From Rotaria sp. Silwood1 (Eukaryota; Rotifera; Eurotatoria; Philodinida; Philodinidae), in assembly GCA_905250075.1 (NCBI GenBank), contig CAJNOP010000326.1:156575-220574 (forward strand): a stretch of 64,000 nt of DNA. The letters are read 5' to 3'. Under the pieces are notes generated by a model. That model was given only the letters and a program-made list of their open reading frames with translations, did not search any database and was not told the origin of the DNA. The first letter of the stretch is position 1, and each line of letters opens with the position of its first letter. Below are positions 1 to 10,620 of the stretch, one piece after another. Both the position numbers and the translations under genes were made by a program.

Positions 1-1793
1 TCGAACCATGTAAGAATATCCAAGAAAAACTGTTACTCCGTTTTTCAATTGCTGGCACCTTAATTTTCGACCCCAAAAATAGTATACATTTCTTAAATTC
101 AATATTAAAAAGTTTTCATAATCTTCATTATTTAGTATCAATAAACCCCATTTTTGACGGGCTTTCATCTGATATACAATTCATTATGTCTTCTGCTTAA
201 AATTATAGCGGTACCTCCCTGGAATAATATTATTTCCAACCCTGTAGTACCTGAACGTTCAATGTTCGTAAAAATTGAAAACATTACAGGAAAAAAATAT
301 GTGCGAAAATTCTTGTCTATGTACTTTTTTGTAAATTTCTGAAATATATTTATCTTTATTGAATGAATCTAGAAGTTTTTACTTTCAGTCTTGTTTCATT
401 ATATCAAACAATAAAAATAAGTTAACAAGTCTACTTGAATAAAGTATTTGTGAAATTCAGATAAAATGAAATAGTTGGAAATAGAAGTAACATATTTATA
501 CGATTTATTTGCTTGGCTAGGAAAGTAATGGTGAAAGGCACAATAAAAACTTTAAAATCATAATCTACCGTGTACGATGCATCCCTTAGATTTTAGAAGC
601 AATGTAGAACAAGATAAATGGTTTTGGTCAACAATTAAATATTTTCAATAAAAAATGTGGAAATAACAATCAATTATGAAATGCATAGTGAGGCATATAA
701 TTAATTTATTAAATCAAACTCAACTTGATTAAATTTTAATAATAGTACTGTAGTCTGAATGTTAGAAATCGGTTTGATTCTAATACAAAGTGATGATGAT
801 TATTATTTGACTTTTTTGAGAATAGAGTAAACTTGTTTATCTCATAACAGTATCGTAATGTAGAAAGTAACCAGAAAATGTATATTAATCTGTTTTCAGC
901 ATAGACGAATTTACCCACATTTTGGTTTTTGAACGCGTTCACACGCCCGAAAATGGTGCATGTTGGACGTGTTCAAAGGTGTCTTTGAATATAAACGTGT
1001 TTTGATGCTGTTAGAATTGTAACGAGGGAAGACGCATATATTCAGTGTTAACGGGTTTAGACCACCGAACATGCTGCATTTCGGATACGTTCAAAACCAT
1101 TAAGTTACATAGCTTCTAGACGTTCAGGGACACTCTTTAGAAGTTTAAATATACATACCTGGGCAGTAAAAAGAATATCATCGAGTTTTTCTAATTTCAA
1201 TAAAAATAGATAGTTTTTCGTATAGAATCTACTAATCAGGTCCTTAGTATAAACTTAGATCAGTTTATAGGATTCTGAATTGCTGCATACAGAAATAACG
1301 AAAATAAGATAATCATTATCGATTGAAAATTTAAAGAGATATTACTGAAAAATTATCTTGCTTGAAATATGTGTCATAAAGAACCATTTATAGAAATATG
1401 CTTCAGTTTCTTATCCTTGTTCAAATGAGTTAATCGAATTCTCATATGTTTATCCAAATGAATTAGAAAAGGAATCTTTTGCTTTCAGCTACTATCTTCT
1501 AAACCTAATATTATGACATACTGTATTTTCTTCAATCAGAATAACTTTGCAACGAAGATACAGCACGCTGAACTCACAGACACATTTTCGTACAGAAGCA
1601 TCTTCCTTTTAAAGATGTTTATTTGCACTAACTAAACTATATTATTATATGTTTAACTGCGTTTCAAAAAGCAGTGCGTCCGAATGCGTTGCTGCAAATT
1701 CGTTGCATTGACAGAAGCATCCTGTAAAAGACGTTTTATCGATCCTATCAATCACATAGCATTCAATGGGGCAGAGATAGCTTCTTTCAATCA
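1..1793. other. non-coding AT-rich stretch
   Basis: I see no convincing coding region here: the short open frames have no recognisable domain, low-complexity composition and no splice context. The part from about 927 to 1090, and again 1560-1735, is locally less AT-rich and contains repeated GCGTT/AACGC words (for example a GAACGCGTTC palindrome near 930). The same words recur at 2640-2880, so these may be remnants of one old element with subterminal repeats. Confidence 0.4.
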
Positions 1794-1797
1794 TTAA

Positions 1798-2624
1798 CCC
1801 TTAAGAGCCGAATGTCCCTTCCAAGGGACATTTAAATAGTTGTAATCAAAGTCTTATAAAAATGTTGTAGACAAAAACCAATATTTTGCTGGATTGATAT
1901 GACTTTCGAGGCCATACCTAGACCAAAATGTAGTATTCAGGTGACTGTCAGGCATAGCAAAACACCTTTTTGGTCTGATGACTTTTTTCAATAACACCTT
2001 TCTTCCCTAAAGTTGTATCTATTCGGAGATGCGACATACAGTGTAGTTTATTTTACGTTACACTCTTAAGCTTATCACCAAGCTATTCAATGCTAGCGTT
2101 CTAGAATCTTTTAACCGATCTACTGACAGATTGTGCCGTGATCAATAAAAAATTCCTTTGGTAAGACATTCAGCCTCATAGAAGAATCAAAACAATGTAT
2201 TTCTAACATGAAACTTGGCTTATACATAGCCCTAGTAGTGTTTAGGAAGTTTCAAAATTTTCAGGAACAACTGTTGTTTCTTTCGCGAGATACAGAATTT
2301 TGAAGTTTTTAGCAATTTTTAGCAAAATTTAGCTGGTTTTTGGATTTCGAATATCTCAGCAAGAAAGCATCCGTTCTAAGTGAAAATTTCGGAGCATATT
2401 AAGTATTATCAAAACTATCTAAAGGCAAAGTTTCAGATCGAAATTCCTATTTTTTCGAATTATTACAGGGGTGGATATTCCTGCCAAAGGAGGTTGTGTA
2501 GGTCCAGAATAAGGAGAAGGTAATCATTTTTAACTGTAGTACGAGTATACTGAGGGTCCATAATCTCTGTTTTTCTAATTAGATTTTCATTTTTATAAGC
2601 GGAAGCCACTTCGGCTTTTAAGAG
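1798..2624. mobile_element. putative piggyBac-like non-autonomous element
   Basis: A TTAA at 1794-1797 is followed by CCCTTAAGAGCCGAA. The right side reads, on the other strand, TTAA (2625-2628) then CTCTTAAAAGCCGAA. This gives terminal inverted repeats of about 15 bp with two mismatches next to TTAA on both sides. TTAA target sites and ends starting CC(C/T) are typical of piggyBac-superfamily elements. The interior (827 bp) has no transposase, so this would be a MITE-like derivative. The short, imperfect TIR keeps confidence moderate. Confidence 0.45.
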
Positions 2625-2639
2625 TTAAAAATGATCAGA

Positions 2640-2880
2640 GGCATAAAATGAACGAATGCATCCTAACGCGTTTCAGAATACAAGTTAAAATGTGTTTGTA
2701 TGCGTTCAGCCTAAAAACCTGCTCCGAAATTGTGAATGTCCTGTAAACGCATTCCAGTAACACAGTGGTCGATGTACGTAGATGCATTTCCGTCATGCTT
2801 CTATACAAAAATGCATGAGAACGCCGAAGATTTGCAACATATACGTGTCTAGCTGCGTCTAAAATGCGTTTCATGGTTAC
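2640..2880. repeat. cluster of ATGCGTT/AACGCAT words
   Basis: Within about 240 bp there are at least six copies of GCGTT or its complement (near 2668, 2699, 2747, 2820, 2856 and 2867) in both orientations. Such clusters often mark the subterminal region of DNA transposons. No matching terminal repeat could be fixed, so only the cluster itself is reported. Confidence 0.3.
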
Positions 2881-3048
2881 ATGGGAAATGTACGTAGAAC
2901 TTAATAAACTATAATATCACATGGTTTTTGTTCTTTATGAATTGACATCAACAATTTTCGATGTTTTTCATAATTTTAAGCTTTCCTAAAGACAGTATTA
3001 AATAATTTTCTTTGATTTTGGTGAGTACGAATAATTTTGCTTCATTTT

Positions 3049-3118
3049 GAGGGTGTGGATATCGGTGTGGATGTGAATGTTCGTGTGACTCTTTTGTTTA
3101 GCTACTTCCATACCCACA
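3049..3118. repeat. degenerate telomere-like hairpin
   Basis: A G-rich left part (GGGTGTGGATATCGGTGTGG and following) is separated by a short loop near 3090-3107 from a C-rich right part ending CCATACCCACACC. The unit resembles TGTGGG and its complement CCCACA, arranged head to head so that the strand can fold back. It lies 160 bp upstream of the broken ORF at 3280. Confidence 0.6.
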
Positions 3119-3279
3119 CCTATGTGATGAATTGATGGAATATTGACCATTTACTGAAGTAGTAGTCAAATTTGTCTGTTTCAATAAGAATTAAGTGCAA
3201 AGTATCTTGCTTCAGAAATTATCAGACACCTCTCTAAACAAATTACCACTTTCTACTATTTACTTACATTCAGACTCAT

Positions 3280-3933
3280 ATGGCATCAGTAACAAGCATA
3301 GGTCTTAATCAAAATGATCCTTATCGTCTAGACTCGGAATCTCATCCTCACTCTCTGTTAGATGATCTATCTGATTATTGTCAATGTTGGTCCTGTAAAA
3401 GTCAAGATGATCCACATTCTAAAGATGTTACACAACTTACAATAAATAAATTTTTCCGAAATTATTCAAAACGTGTACAGCCTGGATTCTTTGTACATAT
3501 CTAAATTAGAATAGAAGGATATTTAGATGGTCAACGGAAAGAAGTAAGCGAAATGCAACTGCTTCCATATAGTAATGCTGATTCAAAACATCAAGATATA
3601 GACAAAATTATCAACGAACATATAAAAAAACTGTTAATCAACGATTTCGTCATTGTAAAGAACATACGCGAACTTGACGAGACAAAAATACAAACAAGAG
3701 ATTTTTTATCTATAACAACAATTGAACATATAACAGTTCATCTATATACAAATATAAACGCCATTCTAAAAGAACACGAATCTCTAGTACCTTCAAAGAT
3801 GTATTTCATTATTCTCAATGAAAAATATCTTTGTAATATTGAACTTTTTCTAAACTATTGTGATTGTAAGAAAACACTTAAATTGGAAAAGGGTGTGGGT
3901 GTGCGCATGATCTTGGAATGTGGGCATGAATAA
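3280..3933 (+). pseudogene. unknown protein ORF broken by one in-frame stop
   Basis: The frame opens with ATG at 3280 (MASVTSIGLNQNDPYRLDSE), runs 74 codons, hits a TAA at 3502-3504 and continues open in the same frame for 143 more codons to 3933. The continuous downstream frame, with ordinary mixed composition, suggests one gene of about 218 codons with a single nonsense codon, or a product truncated there. The last residues (from about KGVGVRM) are encoded by telomere-like DNA starting near 3892, so the natural C-terminus has probably been replaced. I recognise no domain. An acceptor-like CATTCAG lies just before the ATG, so an upstream exon is possible. Confidence 0.4.
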
Positions 3934-3995
3934 ACTCTGCATGCATACCGACAAGCACCATCACCCACACCCTCAATATATATATATATATATAT
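3892..3995. repeat. telomere-like hairpin followed by (TA)n
   Basis: GGGTGTGGGTGTG at 3893 onward and the complementary CACCCACACCCTC ending at 3974 flank about 55 bp of spacer. A TA dinucleotide run follows to about 3995. The G-rich side forms the 3' end of the broken ORF that starts at 3280, which makes this a candidate breakpoint. Confidence 0.55.
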
Positions 3996-4143
3996 CTATT
4001 AGCGATAGAATCATTCTGGAAAATAGTTCTCGAATACGCTTATCAAAACTTGTGCCTATTAAGATAAACAAAAAAAAAATAATTTATTAAGTTTATCCTA
4101 TCTTTTTACTCTTTGAATGTATATCTTAAAAAAATGAATTCAT

Positions 4144-7100
4144 TCAAAATTTCTTTTTTGTTTGATTGAAAATAAATTCATCAATAAAAGAGCCAATTTT
4201 TGTTTGAAAGACTTTTAAACGTTCATAATGATGAATGTCATCTGTTGAAAACGATTTCAGATGATTGGGATATGATTCGTTTAAATACCGATTTATATCA
4301 ATGGATTTTTCTCGCCAAAGCCAATGAAATAAAATAAACGTAAACGGAAATTTATGTAGTTGTGGAAATAGATCAGATACTAAAAATCCATTTGCATAGA
4401 ATTGATGAATAGAATCTAATATTAAACTGTAAACAATGTTGCTGTCGAGAGATTTACTGGACTTTAAAGTTATATTATTAATCATTGTTTCATTATTGAA
4501 TATATTAAATAAGATCGTTTCATTGACCTTCATTTGTCCAACATCATCGATTGTCCAACTCGGATCTTCAATGGACATCGCCATCGGTGAGATAGCAACT
4601 GCTTGCCCATTTGGCGTCAGAAATATATGTTCGGATGTAAAAAATGGTTCAATATTATTGATACCATACAATGAACGTTGGCCAAGGTTTCTTTGTTCAA
4701 CAAATGCAACTCGAGCAATACCGTGTACTTGTGGAATTAAACTTAATCGAGAATGAAACATATGATAAACTGGTGTTAGAACATAATCACCTGGTCTAAC
4801 TTGACTTATTGGTTTTTGTTTCTTATCATGCATTATAATCAATGTTTGACCAGAAAAACAAGAAGAATCCGGTGGCGAACATACAGGACATTGCATGGTA
4901 TCCGGTGGACGAATATTATCTGCTAGTTTTTCGCAATCGGCTACGGCAACATTGCTAACTCTACTGCCACATTTTTCACACCAAATCTCCTTATGTTGTA
5001 TTGTATTACACGGGCATGAATAAGGCTCTTTGGATTTCCACTCATAATGCGAATTACATTGCTCTGATGTAGCCGGTTTCGACTCACTTTTTAGACATTC
5101 TTCATCCTTTGTCTCAGCTCCATTACACCATTTGCAAATGACCCGACGAGTTCTCATACCACATTTTGTCTTTGAACAATCACTCCAACCAGTTGGTGAC
5201 CATTTCGCTGCCTTAAAATCACACGATTTCTTTGAAGATGGCTTGCTGTCAAAACCGAGAAAAAAATTACAACAATTATCGGGTCTCTTCGCTTCATTTA
5301 AATTGACACAATATACTGAACGAGTACGATAACCTGGACAATTATTTATAATGCATTCTTCACTCCATTCATCTGTTTTCCATGAATATGAGCATTTTTC
5401 ATTGTTTTCTTTTTTCAAATCTTTGTATTGCTCTTCAATTATCTCGTCAACATGAGATTTTTGACATTTGCTCCATTGTAATTTATTAAGATAGATTTGT
5501 GAAATGCACAAACTTCGATACAGACTATTTTTCAATTCTTCCCATTTTTGGTCAAAAGTTGCATTACATAATTGTTTGGATTCACACGGAGTTTTTCCTT
5601 CTATAGGAAATAAGTGTTTAAATTGTTTAATATCGTTTTCTTTCCATCCATTAATAATCTTTGTTATAGAATTACATATATTTTGTTCTAATTGATTTAT
5701 ACCAAGTGATTCCAATAAAATTCCATCGAAACCTTTTAATGAGCGAAATAGATCTTCGATGAATTTAACATATTGAACTCCAGATGTTTCCTGATTTGAT
5801 GATTGTCTTGATGACATACGATAGAAAATTGATGGAAAAACATAGTGAGCTAAGCTATATGTTAAACCAAAGTATGGCTTCATCATTTCTGGTAGAAACC
5901 AATGTCCATACCAATTATCATATCGATTCCATACATCTGGCAAATCAATACTTTTACTGTTTTTATAAATATCTAATTCATCTGGATATGAAAAAAATCC
6001 TCTTGCCATTGGATAAGGTGGAAAATTAATAAGATAATGAAGATTTTTAAAATGTAAACCAATTGCATCAGCATCAGATTTGAAATTTGAATGTTTAACT
6101 GCAGTCAAACTTGACCAAAATATGTCGGTTAAATCGAGATACGGTTCATCCTTATCAGAATTTTTGTCTTGTATATGTTTGACAAAAGCATTATTACCTT
6201 GCCATGTAATATTAATTCCTTTAATCAGTGGTATTAGATTTGTTGTACTTTTTGGTAAAACTGAAATTGATGGTAATGTAAATAGTGACGATTTATCTAG
6301 GTTTGCTGGTTCGATACTCGTTTCTTCTCGATTACATTTGCTCTCCGATGCAATTTTCAGCATGTTGAATAATTGTGAATAAGTTGCCATTTCTTTTATA
6401 TTTACTTGACTGATATGTTCTTTAATGGCAATATTAACATGAGTACTAATAGCCATTGTTAACAATTGTAATATACGTATAGTTTTCATTTCCGCTCCGC
6501 CTACTTCATTTCCTCCTTCCATATCGAGAATTAATAAAGTTCCCTTTTCTCTTCGAATACGTCCCACTGAATCTTTAAGAAGATATGGTAAGTGATCGTA
6601 ATCAATCCATTGAGATGGAATGATCATAAGATGGATTCCTCTAGTAACACCGGCAATACCTTTAACATGATCGATTCTAACATCTCTGACAAGAAATCGA
6701 ATACCATTATTTGAACATAATCGACGATATTTATATTTAACAAGTAATCGAGTTAAAATTGTTTGACGAATACTTTTTCCAGTATCTTTATCTCCAATTT
6801 CGCTATGAATAAATATTGGACCTTTTAATGTTTTTAAAAGTTCTAATGTTTTGCCAACAAGAAACATTTCATCGTTTTCATTTTTATCAAGAAGTTTTAA
6901 ATCGACAAGTGGACATCGTTGTTGATTTATATTTGGACAAATTTCTCGAATCCAATTCGATGTTTGAGGAATATAATAGTATGTGTGATCACCATGATAA
7001 ATATATGGCCAAGTGACCACTGCACAGAGTGGGGAATAACTACGACAAACAAATAGTATCAAAGATATAAATAAAACCAACACTGAGTCAATGAAGAATC

Positions 7101-7929
7101 TTTGCCTTCCAGCCAATAAAACAAAAACTATCCGTGAACATAGCAGAGTAAAACAGAAAATAGCTGAAATAACCAGAGCTATTAATTTTGATTCATAAAA
7201 TGGATCATACATAAGTATGCTTAACACCCAAATCAAGCAAGGAAATATTATCGATATTGTCAATAGGACAGTATTCCAATTTTGATTTTCTGGACTAAAA
7301 CTTAGTTGAGAATGATTTTCATAATAGAGATAGAAACTGGTTCCAATCATTGCTATAAGAGAAACCAATGATATGTAAAGTCGTTTTGTATTTGTGTATA
7401 ATCCTAGGACAGTGCGAATCATTTGTTTCAAATCTTTATATTCATTACCTAATGCTTGAATAAATGGTTCTAGCTGTTGAATAAATAAACGTAATGTTTG
7501 ACGAGTTTCAACTCTTATTTGTTCATTTACACTATTATTACTATCAACTGCATCAACTGTATTTGCAAGAATAATTTGAAAGATATTATCATTTAGCTCG
7601 ATTAATACTTGATGAAACGGTAGAATTACATCTCTATTTAGAAATACGTCTAATTTATTTAAGAAATTTGTTAATGCATCATGAAATGTTTTCAAATTTT
7701 CAGTTGTTCCATCAGGTAGTATTTTCAATTCTGACGTAAATAGGAGAAATGATTCACGTGTTTCGTTTGGAAATGTATTAGATATTTCTTCAAACACATT
7801 TGCTATGCGAATAATTGCATTTGGTAATTGATTGATTTCCGTTGTAGCATTCGTGTTAATACTACCAGAAAATAGACTAGCTTTGATGACGATTATAAAT
7901 AGTATCAGTAATAAAAGTGATTTTATCAT
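4144..7929 (-). CDS. membrane protein with GBP/atlastin-like GTPase, TSP1-like repeats and C-terminal Hint domain
   Basis: Intronless, 1261 aa from the first ATG at 7929; the frame is open six codons further but from a TTG. Order: hydrophobic signal or anchor (about 1-20); helical region with NxT/NxS sequons (25-180); four membrane segments (184-203, 218-241, 249-274, 279-295); GTPase-like domain with a Walker A GDKDTGKS (379-386, Lys385), a TRGIH switch-I motif (429-433) resembling TKGIW of guanylate-binding proteins, and LLILDMEG (DMEG 469-472) resembling their LLDTEG; three Cys/Trp-rich blocks of thrombospondin type 1 character (846-903, 910-about 960, about 962-1016; the second has WSDCSKTKCGMRTRRVIC); and a Hint domain from Cys1024 (CFSGQTL) through Thr1098-x-x-His1101 to an FYANGFLVSD ending at 1186. 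Hint domains in hedgehog-type proteins cleave themselves at the N-terminal Cys; here the usual His-Asn at the C-terminal junction is Ser-Asp. Topology prediction puts GTPase, TSP1 and Hint on one side, probably outside. AATAAA lies about 55 nt past the stop. The combination is unfamiliar to me; the role is unknown. Confidence 0.8.
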   Translation of the reverse strand: MIKSLLLLILFIIVIKASLFSGSINTNATTEINQLPNAIIRIANVFEEISNTFPNETRESFLLFTSELKILPDGTTENLKTFHDALTNFLNKLDVFLNRDVILPFHQVLIELNDNIFQIILANTVDAVDSNNSVNEQIRVETRQTLRLFIQQLEPFIQALGNEYKDLKQMIRTVLGLYTNTKRLYISLVSLIAMIGTSFYLYYENHSQLSFSPENQNWNTVLLTISIIFPCLIWVLSILMYDPFYESKLIALVISAIFCFTLLCSRIVFVLLAGRQRFFIDSVLVLFISLILFVCRSYSPLCAVVTWPYIYHGDHTYYYIPQTSNWIREICPNINQQRCPLVDLKLLDKNENDEMFLVGKTLELLKTLKGPIFIHSEIGDKDTGKSIRQTILTRLLVKYKYRRLCSNNGIRFLVRDVRIDHVKGIAGVTRGIHLMIIPSQWIDYDHLPYLLKDSVGRIRREKGTLLILDMEGGNEVGGAEMKTIRILQLLTMAISTHVNIAIKEHISQVNIKEMATYSQLFNMLKIASESKCNREETSIEPANLDKSSLFTLPSISVLPKSTTNLIPLIKGINITWQGNNAFVKHIQDKNSDKDEPYLDLTDIFWSSLTAVKHSNFKSDADAIGLHFKNLHYLINFPPYPMARGFFSYPDELDIYKNSKSIDLPDVWNRYDNWYGHWFLPEMMKPYFGLTYSLAHYVFPSIFYRMSSRQSSNQETSGVQYVKFIEDLFRSLKGFDGILLESLGINQLEQNICNSITKIINGWKENDIKQFKHLFPIEGKTPCESKQLCNATFDQKWEELKNSLYRSLCISQIYLNKLQWSKCQKSHVDEIIEEQYKDLKKENNEKCSYSWKTDEWSEECIINNCPGYRTRSVYCVNLNEAKRPDNCCNFFLGFDSKPSSKKSCDFKAAKWSPTGWSDCSKTKCGMRTRRVICKWCNGAETKDEECLKSESKPATSEQCNSHYEWKSKEPYSCPCNTIQHKEIWCEKCGSRVSNVAVADCEKLADNIRPPDTMQCPVCSPPDSSCFSGQTLIIMHDKKQKPISQVRPGDYVLTPVYHMFHSRLSLIPQVHGIARVAFVEQRNLGQRSLYGINNIEPFFTSEHIFLTPNGQAVAISPMAMSIEDPSWTIDDVGQMKVNETILFNIFNNETMINNITLKSSKSLDSNIVYSLILDSIHQFYANGFLVSDLFPQLHKFPFTFILFHWLWREKSIDINRYLNESYPNHLKSFSTDDIHHYERLKVFQTKIGSFIDEFIFNQTKKKF

Positions 7930-8009
7930 TTGAGCTATAATATACAAAGCATCACGATTTTAAATGAATCTGAAAATATTAATAAATTTCACTTGATTGA
8001 ACTGATTAA

Positions 8010-8581
8010 CCCTTTGAGGACGGTGGTATAACCCTTGTACCATCTGTTTTTTCAATAAAGTAAAAATTGTCTTTCAATAAAACGTTAGGTTTGGGAGGTC
8101 ATAAAGGTATGGTGTGGGTGTAGGTGTTGAGTGGGGGTGTGGCTATAGGTGTTGGCTCAGGTGTGAGTGTGGGGTGTAGTTGTGAATGTTAGTTTGAGTG
8201 TGTCTTATCACCTCATGAACATTCCACCTAGACACGCAGATCCACATTTACACCCGCACCCGAAAAGAACTACAAGTTAGATCTAGCATCGAATGTTACA
8301 CTTGCGATTTAGTATTCTGTGTATAAGATGAGAAAGATTGTTTTTTTTTGATTACCATAACGATTTTATATAATCATTTGAGTCAAATAAAATAAATTCA
8401 TCAAAAAAAAAGACTTTGTGATTGAAAAAAGTTCCATCTCGAAAGGGATAGTCACACCCTCACTTAACACCCACACCATACCTTTATGACCTCCCAAACC
8501 TAGCGTTTTATTGAAGGTAAACAATTTTTTCTTTATTGAAAAAACAGGTAGTACAAGGATTGTACCACCGTCCCCAAAGGG
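8010..8581. mobile_element. piggyBac-like MITE carrying telomere-like DNA
   Basis: TTAA at 8006-8009 and 8582-8585 flank a 572-bp element beginning CCCTTTGAGGACGG and ending with the near-perfect complement. Inverted repeats of about 105 bp (8010-8115 and 8475-8581) differ at only a few sites. TTAA duplication with CCCTTTG ends is diagnostic of the piggyBac superfamily. There is no transposase frame. The inner ends of the arms run into GGTGTGGGTGT and its complement, and the interior from 8116 to 8266 is degenerate TGTGGG-type repeat with its C-rich partner, so telomere-like sequence is part of the mobile unit. Confidence 0.85.
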
Positions 8582-8619
8582 TTAAACACTAGCATAATAG
8601 ATATAGAAGTATAAACATA

Positions 8620-8925
8620 CGGGAGGTAGCGGAGGTAAGGTAGGTATAGGAGATATAGGATTTCATCGAATCAAAATGTTAGGGTGTAAAGAATGTATTG
8701 AAACGCAAGTTTGGATGCTACGGAAGGATTGAGGAGGGCACATCGCTCTATTTGAATGCTACGAAAGAGCTCAGAGATCATATGACTGTCCATATGCTTT
8801 ACCTCTTAGATCTCTACATCTTCTATATTCCCGATATCTTCGATATCTCCCCTACCTTTCCTACCATCGCTATCGCCTCCATCTCTCCTGTTGCCCCACA
8901 TCCGCCACCTGTATATCTCTAAATC
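8620..8925. repeat. imperfect inverted repeat of GGAGGTAG/GATATAGG words
   Basis: A purine-rich block at 8620-8660 (GGGAGGTAGCGGAGGTAAGG and following) is mirrored at about 8825-8920 by its pyrimidine-rich complement (CTCCCCTACCTTTCCTACC and following), with a roughly 160-bp loop. Open frames on both strands here are short and built from these simple words, so I do not call a gene. Confidence 0.45.
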
Positions 8926-8929
8926 TGTT

Positions 8930-10620
8930 GTGCTGATGTTTAATTGAATTTCCAGGAAACTTTCGAAACGCATTGATTCATAAGACTTTTTCAAGAAATT
9001 TAATATAACTCCTAGGCATCATTAGAAGACTAACGATTAGAAAAAAGATACCTCACAAAAGCATAAGTATTCAAGTAACAAAAATGAAGAACAACGTCAT
9101 GAATCTCGTCAGATCCACAAACAGCTGTAACGGAATAATGTCGATTTTTTTACCTTCAGTGTTGTTCTAAACTGTTGTTATATTTTTTTATCTGGACTCA
9201 CATCTTCATGTATCTAGAATCATAGTTGCTTTCGTTTTTGATGTCATAAGATGAAAGCAAAAATATATTCTATATCATTTTTGCCATTTATATAAATGGG
9301 TCAAGAAAGTACAGATACCATCTATTCAATTCACTTCTGATGAGGATATATTCCAGAGAACCTCTTTTTTTGCGAACTCCACTAGACTAGAGAGTGCCTT
9401 GTTTGTACTGAAACTACGAGTGCTTTGTTATCTAAGTGAACAATATCATTGCATAGATGTTGCAGGAAAAATTGTATATTAAATAAAAATGAATATTGTC
9501 AGATTTAGTTTTTAATTAGCCACAAAACTACGTAGTTCATAGTTTTATTTCATTGAAAAATATATTTCAAGTCTCATTTACATTAAGAGAACATAGTATG
9601 TGACTGTAGGTTTTTCTATTAGGTAGTACTCTGTTTCACCTTTTCATACTGTAATCGACGCACGGATGACTTTTGCGGCGCGATAACAGAAAATGAGTTT
9701 ACAAAATATCTTTATAAACAGATGAAATAATATTTTGAATTTTTCAAATACTAAATTATAAGAGAAAGCAGTTATCATTCTACTACAGGGAATACATAAG
9801 CTATGATATACTTCGTTTTTTTTTGTCGAAAAATGATTGGACGAAGCTTAACAGCATTGTATGTTCGTATTTTACATATGATCTATGACTAATATAAAAT
9901 TGGAAGGCAAATAAGCATCGATAAAAAAATACTAGTAAAAGAATAGGCAACAAGGTGCTTTCTTCTTTCGGCCGAAGCTTGCTAAGGCAAAATAAATTTC
10001 AATTCAGAATACTCTTGAACTCTATAACTTCCTAGAATTAACTATACTTCAATTAAGGCTGAACATAGCTTGTTATGAATATATAATATTAGTTCTTTAT
10101 TTTCATTGTTTTTCATTTTATTAAACTTAAATTGTTAAAAAATTTTGTTTAATTTTGCTAAAATCTCCATTCTGTTCGAAACATAAATATGCTTCTTATC
10201 AAATCAAATTCCCTTGATACAAGTTCAGTCTTCTCTATATTTCATCTATTGAAACATCGTAAACCATAGTGATAATGTCAATCACAAGATTTTATATTTT
10301 CTATAACAAATTTTATTTAAAAACAGTGTCCAATGGAAATAGTGATGGCGTAATAATTTCTTTTTTTTGCTATGATCATACTGAAATACGCGTAAGAGAA
10401 AATAGATTAGATACTTTTTACTTTTCTGAAATTAATCTTACACAATAGAAAATAAGTAATTGGTAACAAAATAATCGAATTGTTGCGGTAAAACACAAGA
10501 AAGGATCTATTGTAGTGGCAGAAGTAATGAAGTTCTTATACTAGTGTCAACAGTTACCTTCGTTTTTATACTGCAAAAATTGTTTCGTCGTAATCGATAC
10601 GACGCAATAAAAATGCATAG
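8930..10620. other. non-coding AT-rich stretch
   Basis: No frame with recognisable protein features, no clear inverted repeats and no tandem array were seen. I searched the part just upstream of the phosphatase remnant by eye for the missing DxDxT exon and did not find it. Confidence 0.4.

Noticed and set aside
4436..7016. Plus-strand open frames opposite the 1261-aa gene
   Set aside because: Shadows of the minus-strand coding sequence without any domain.
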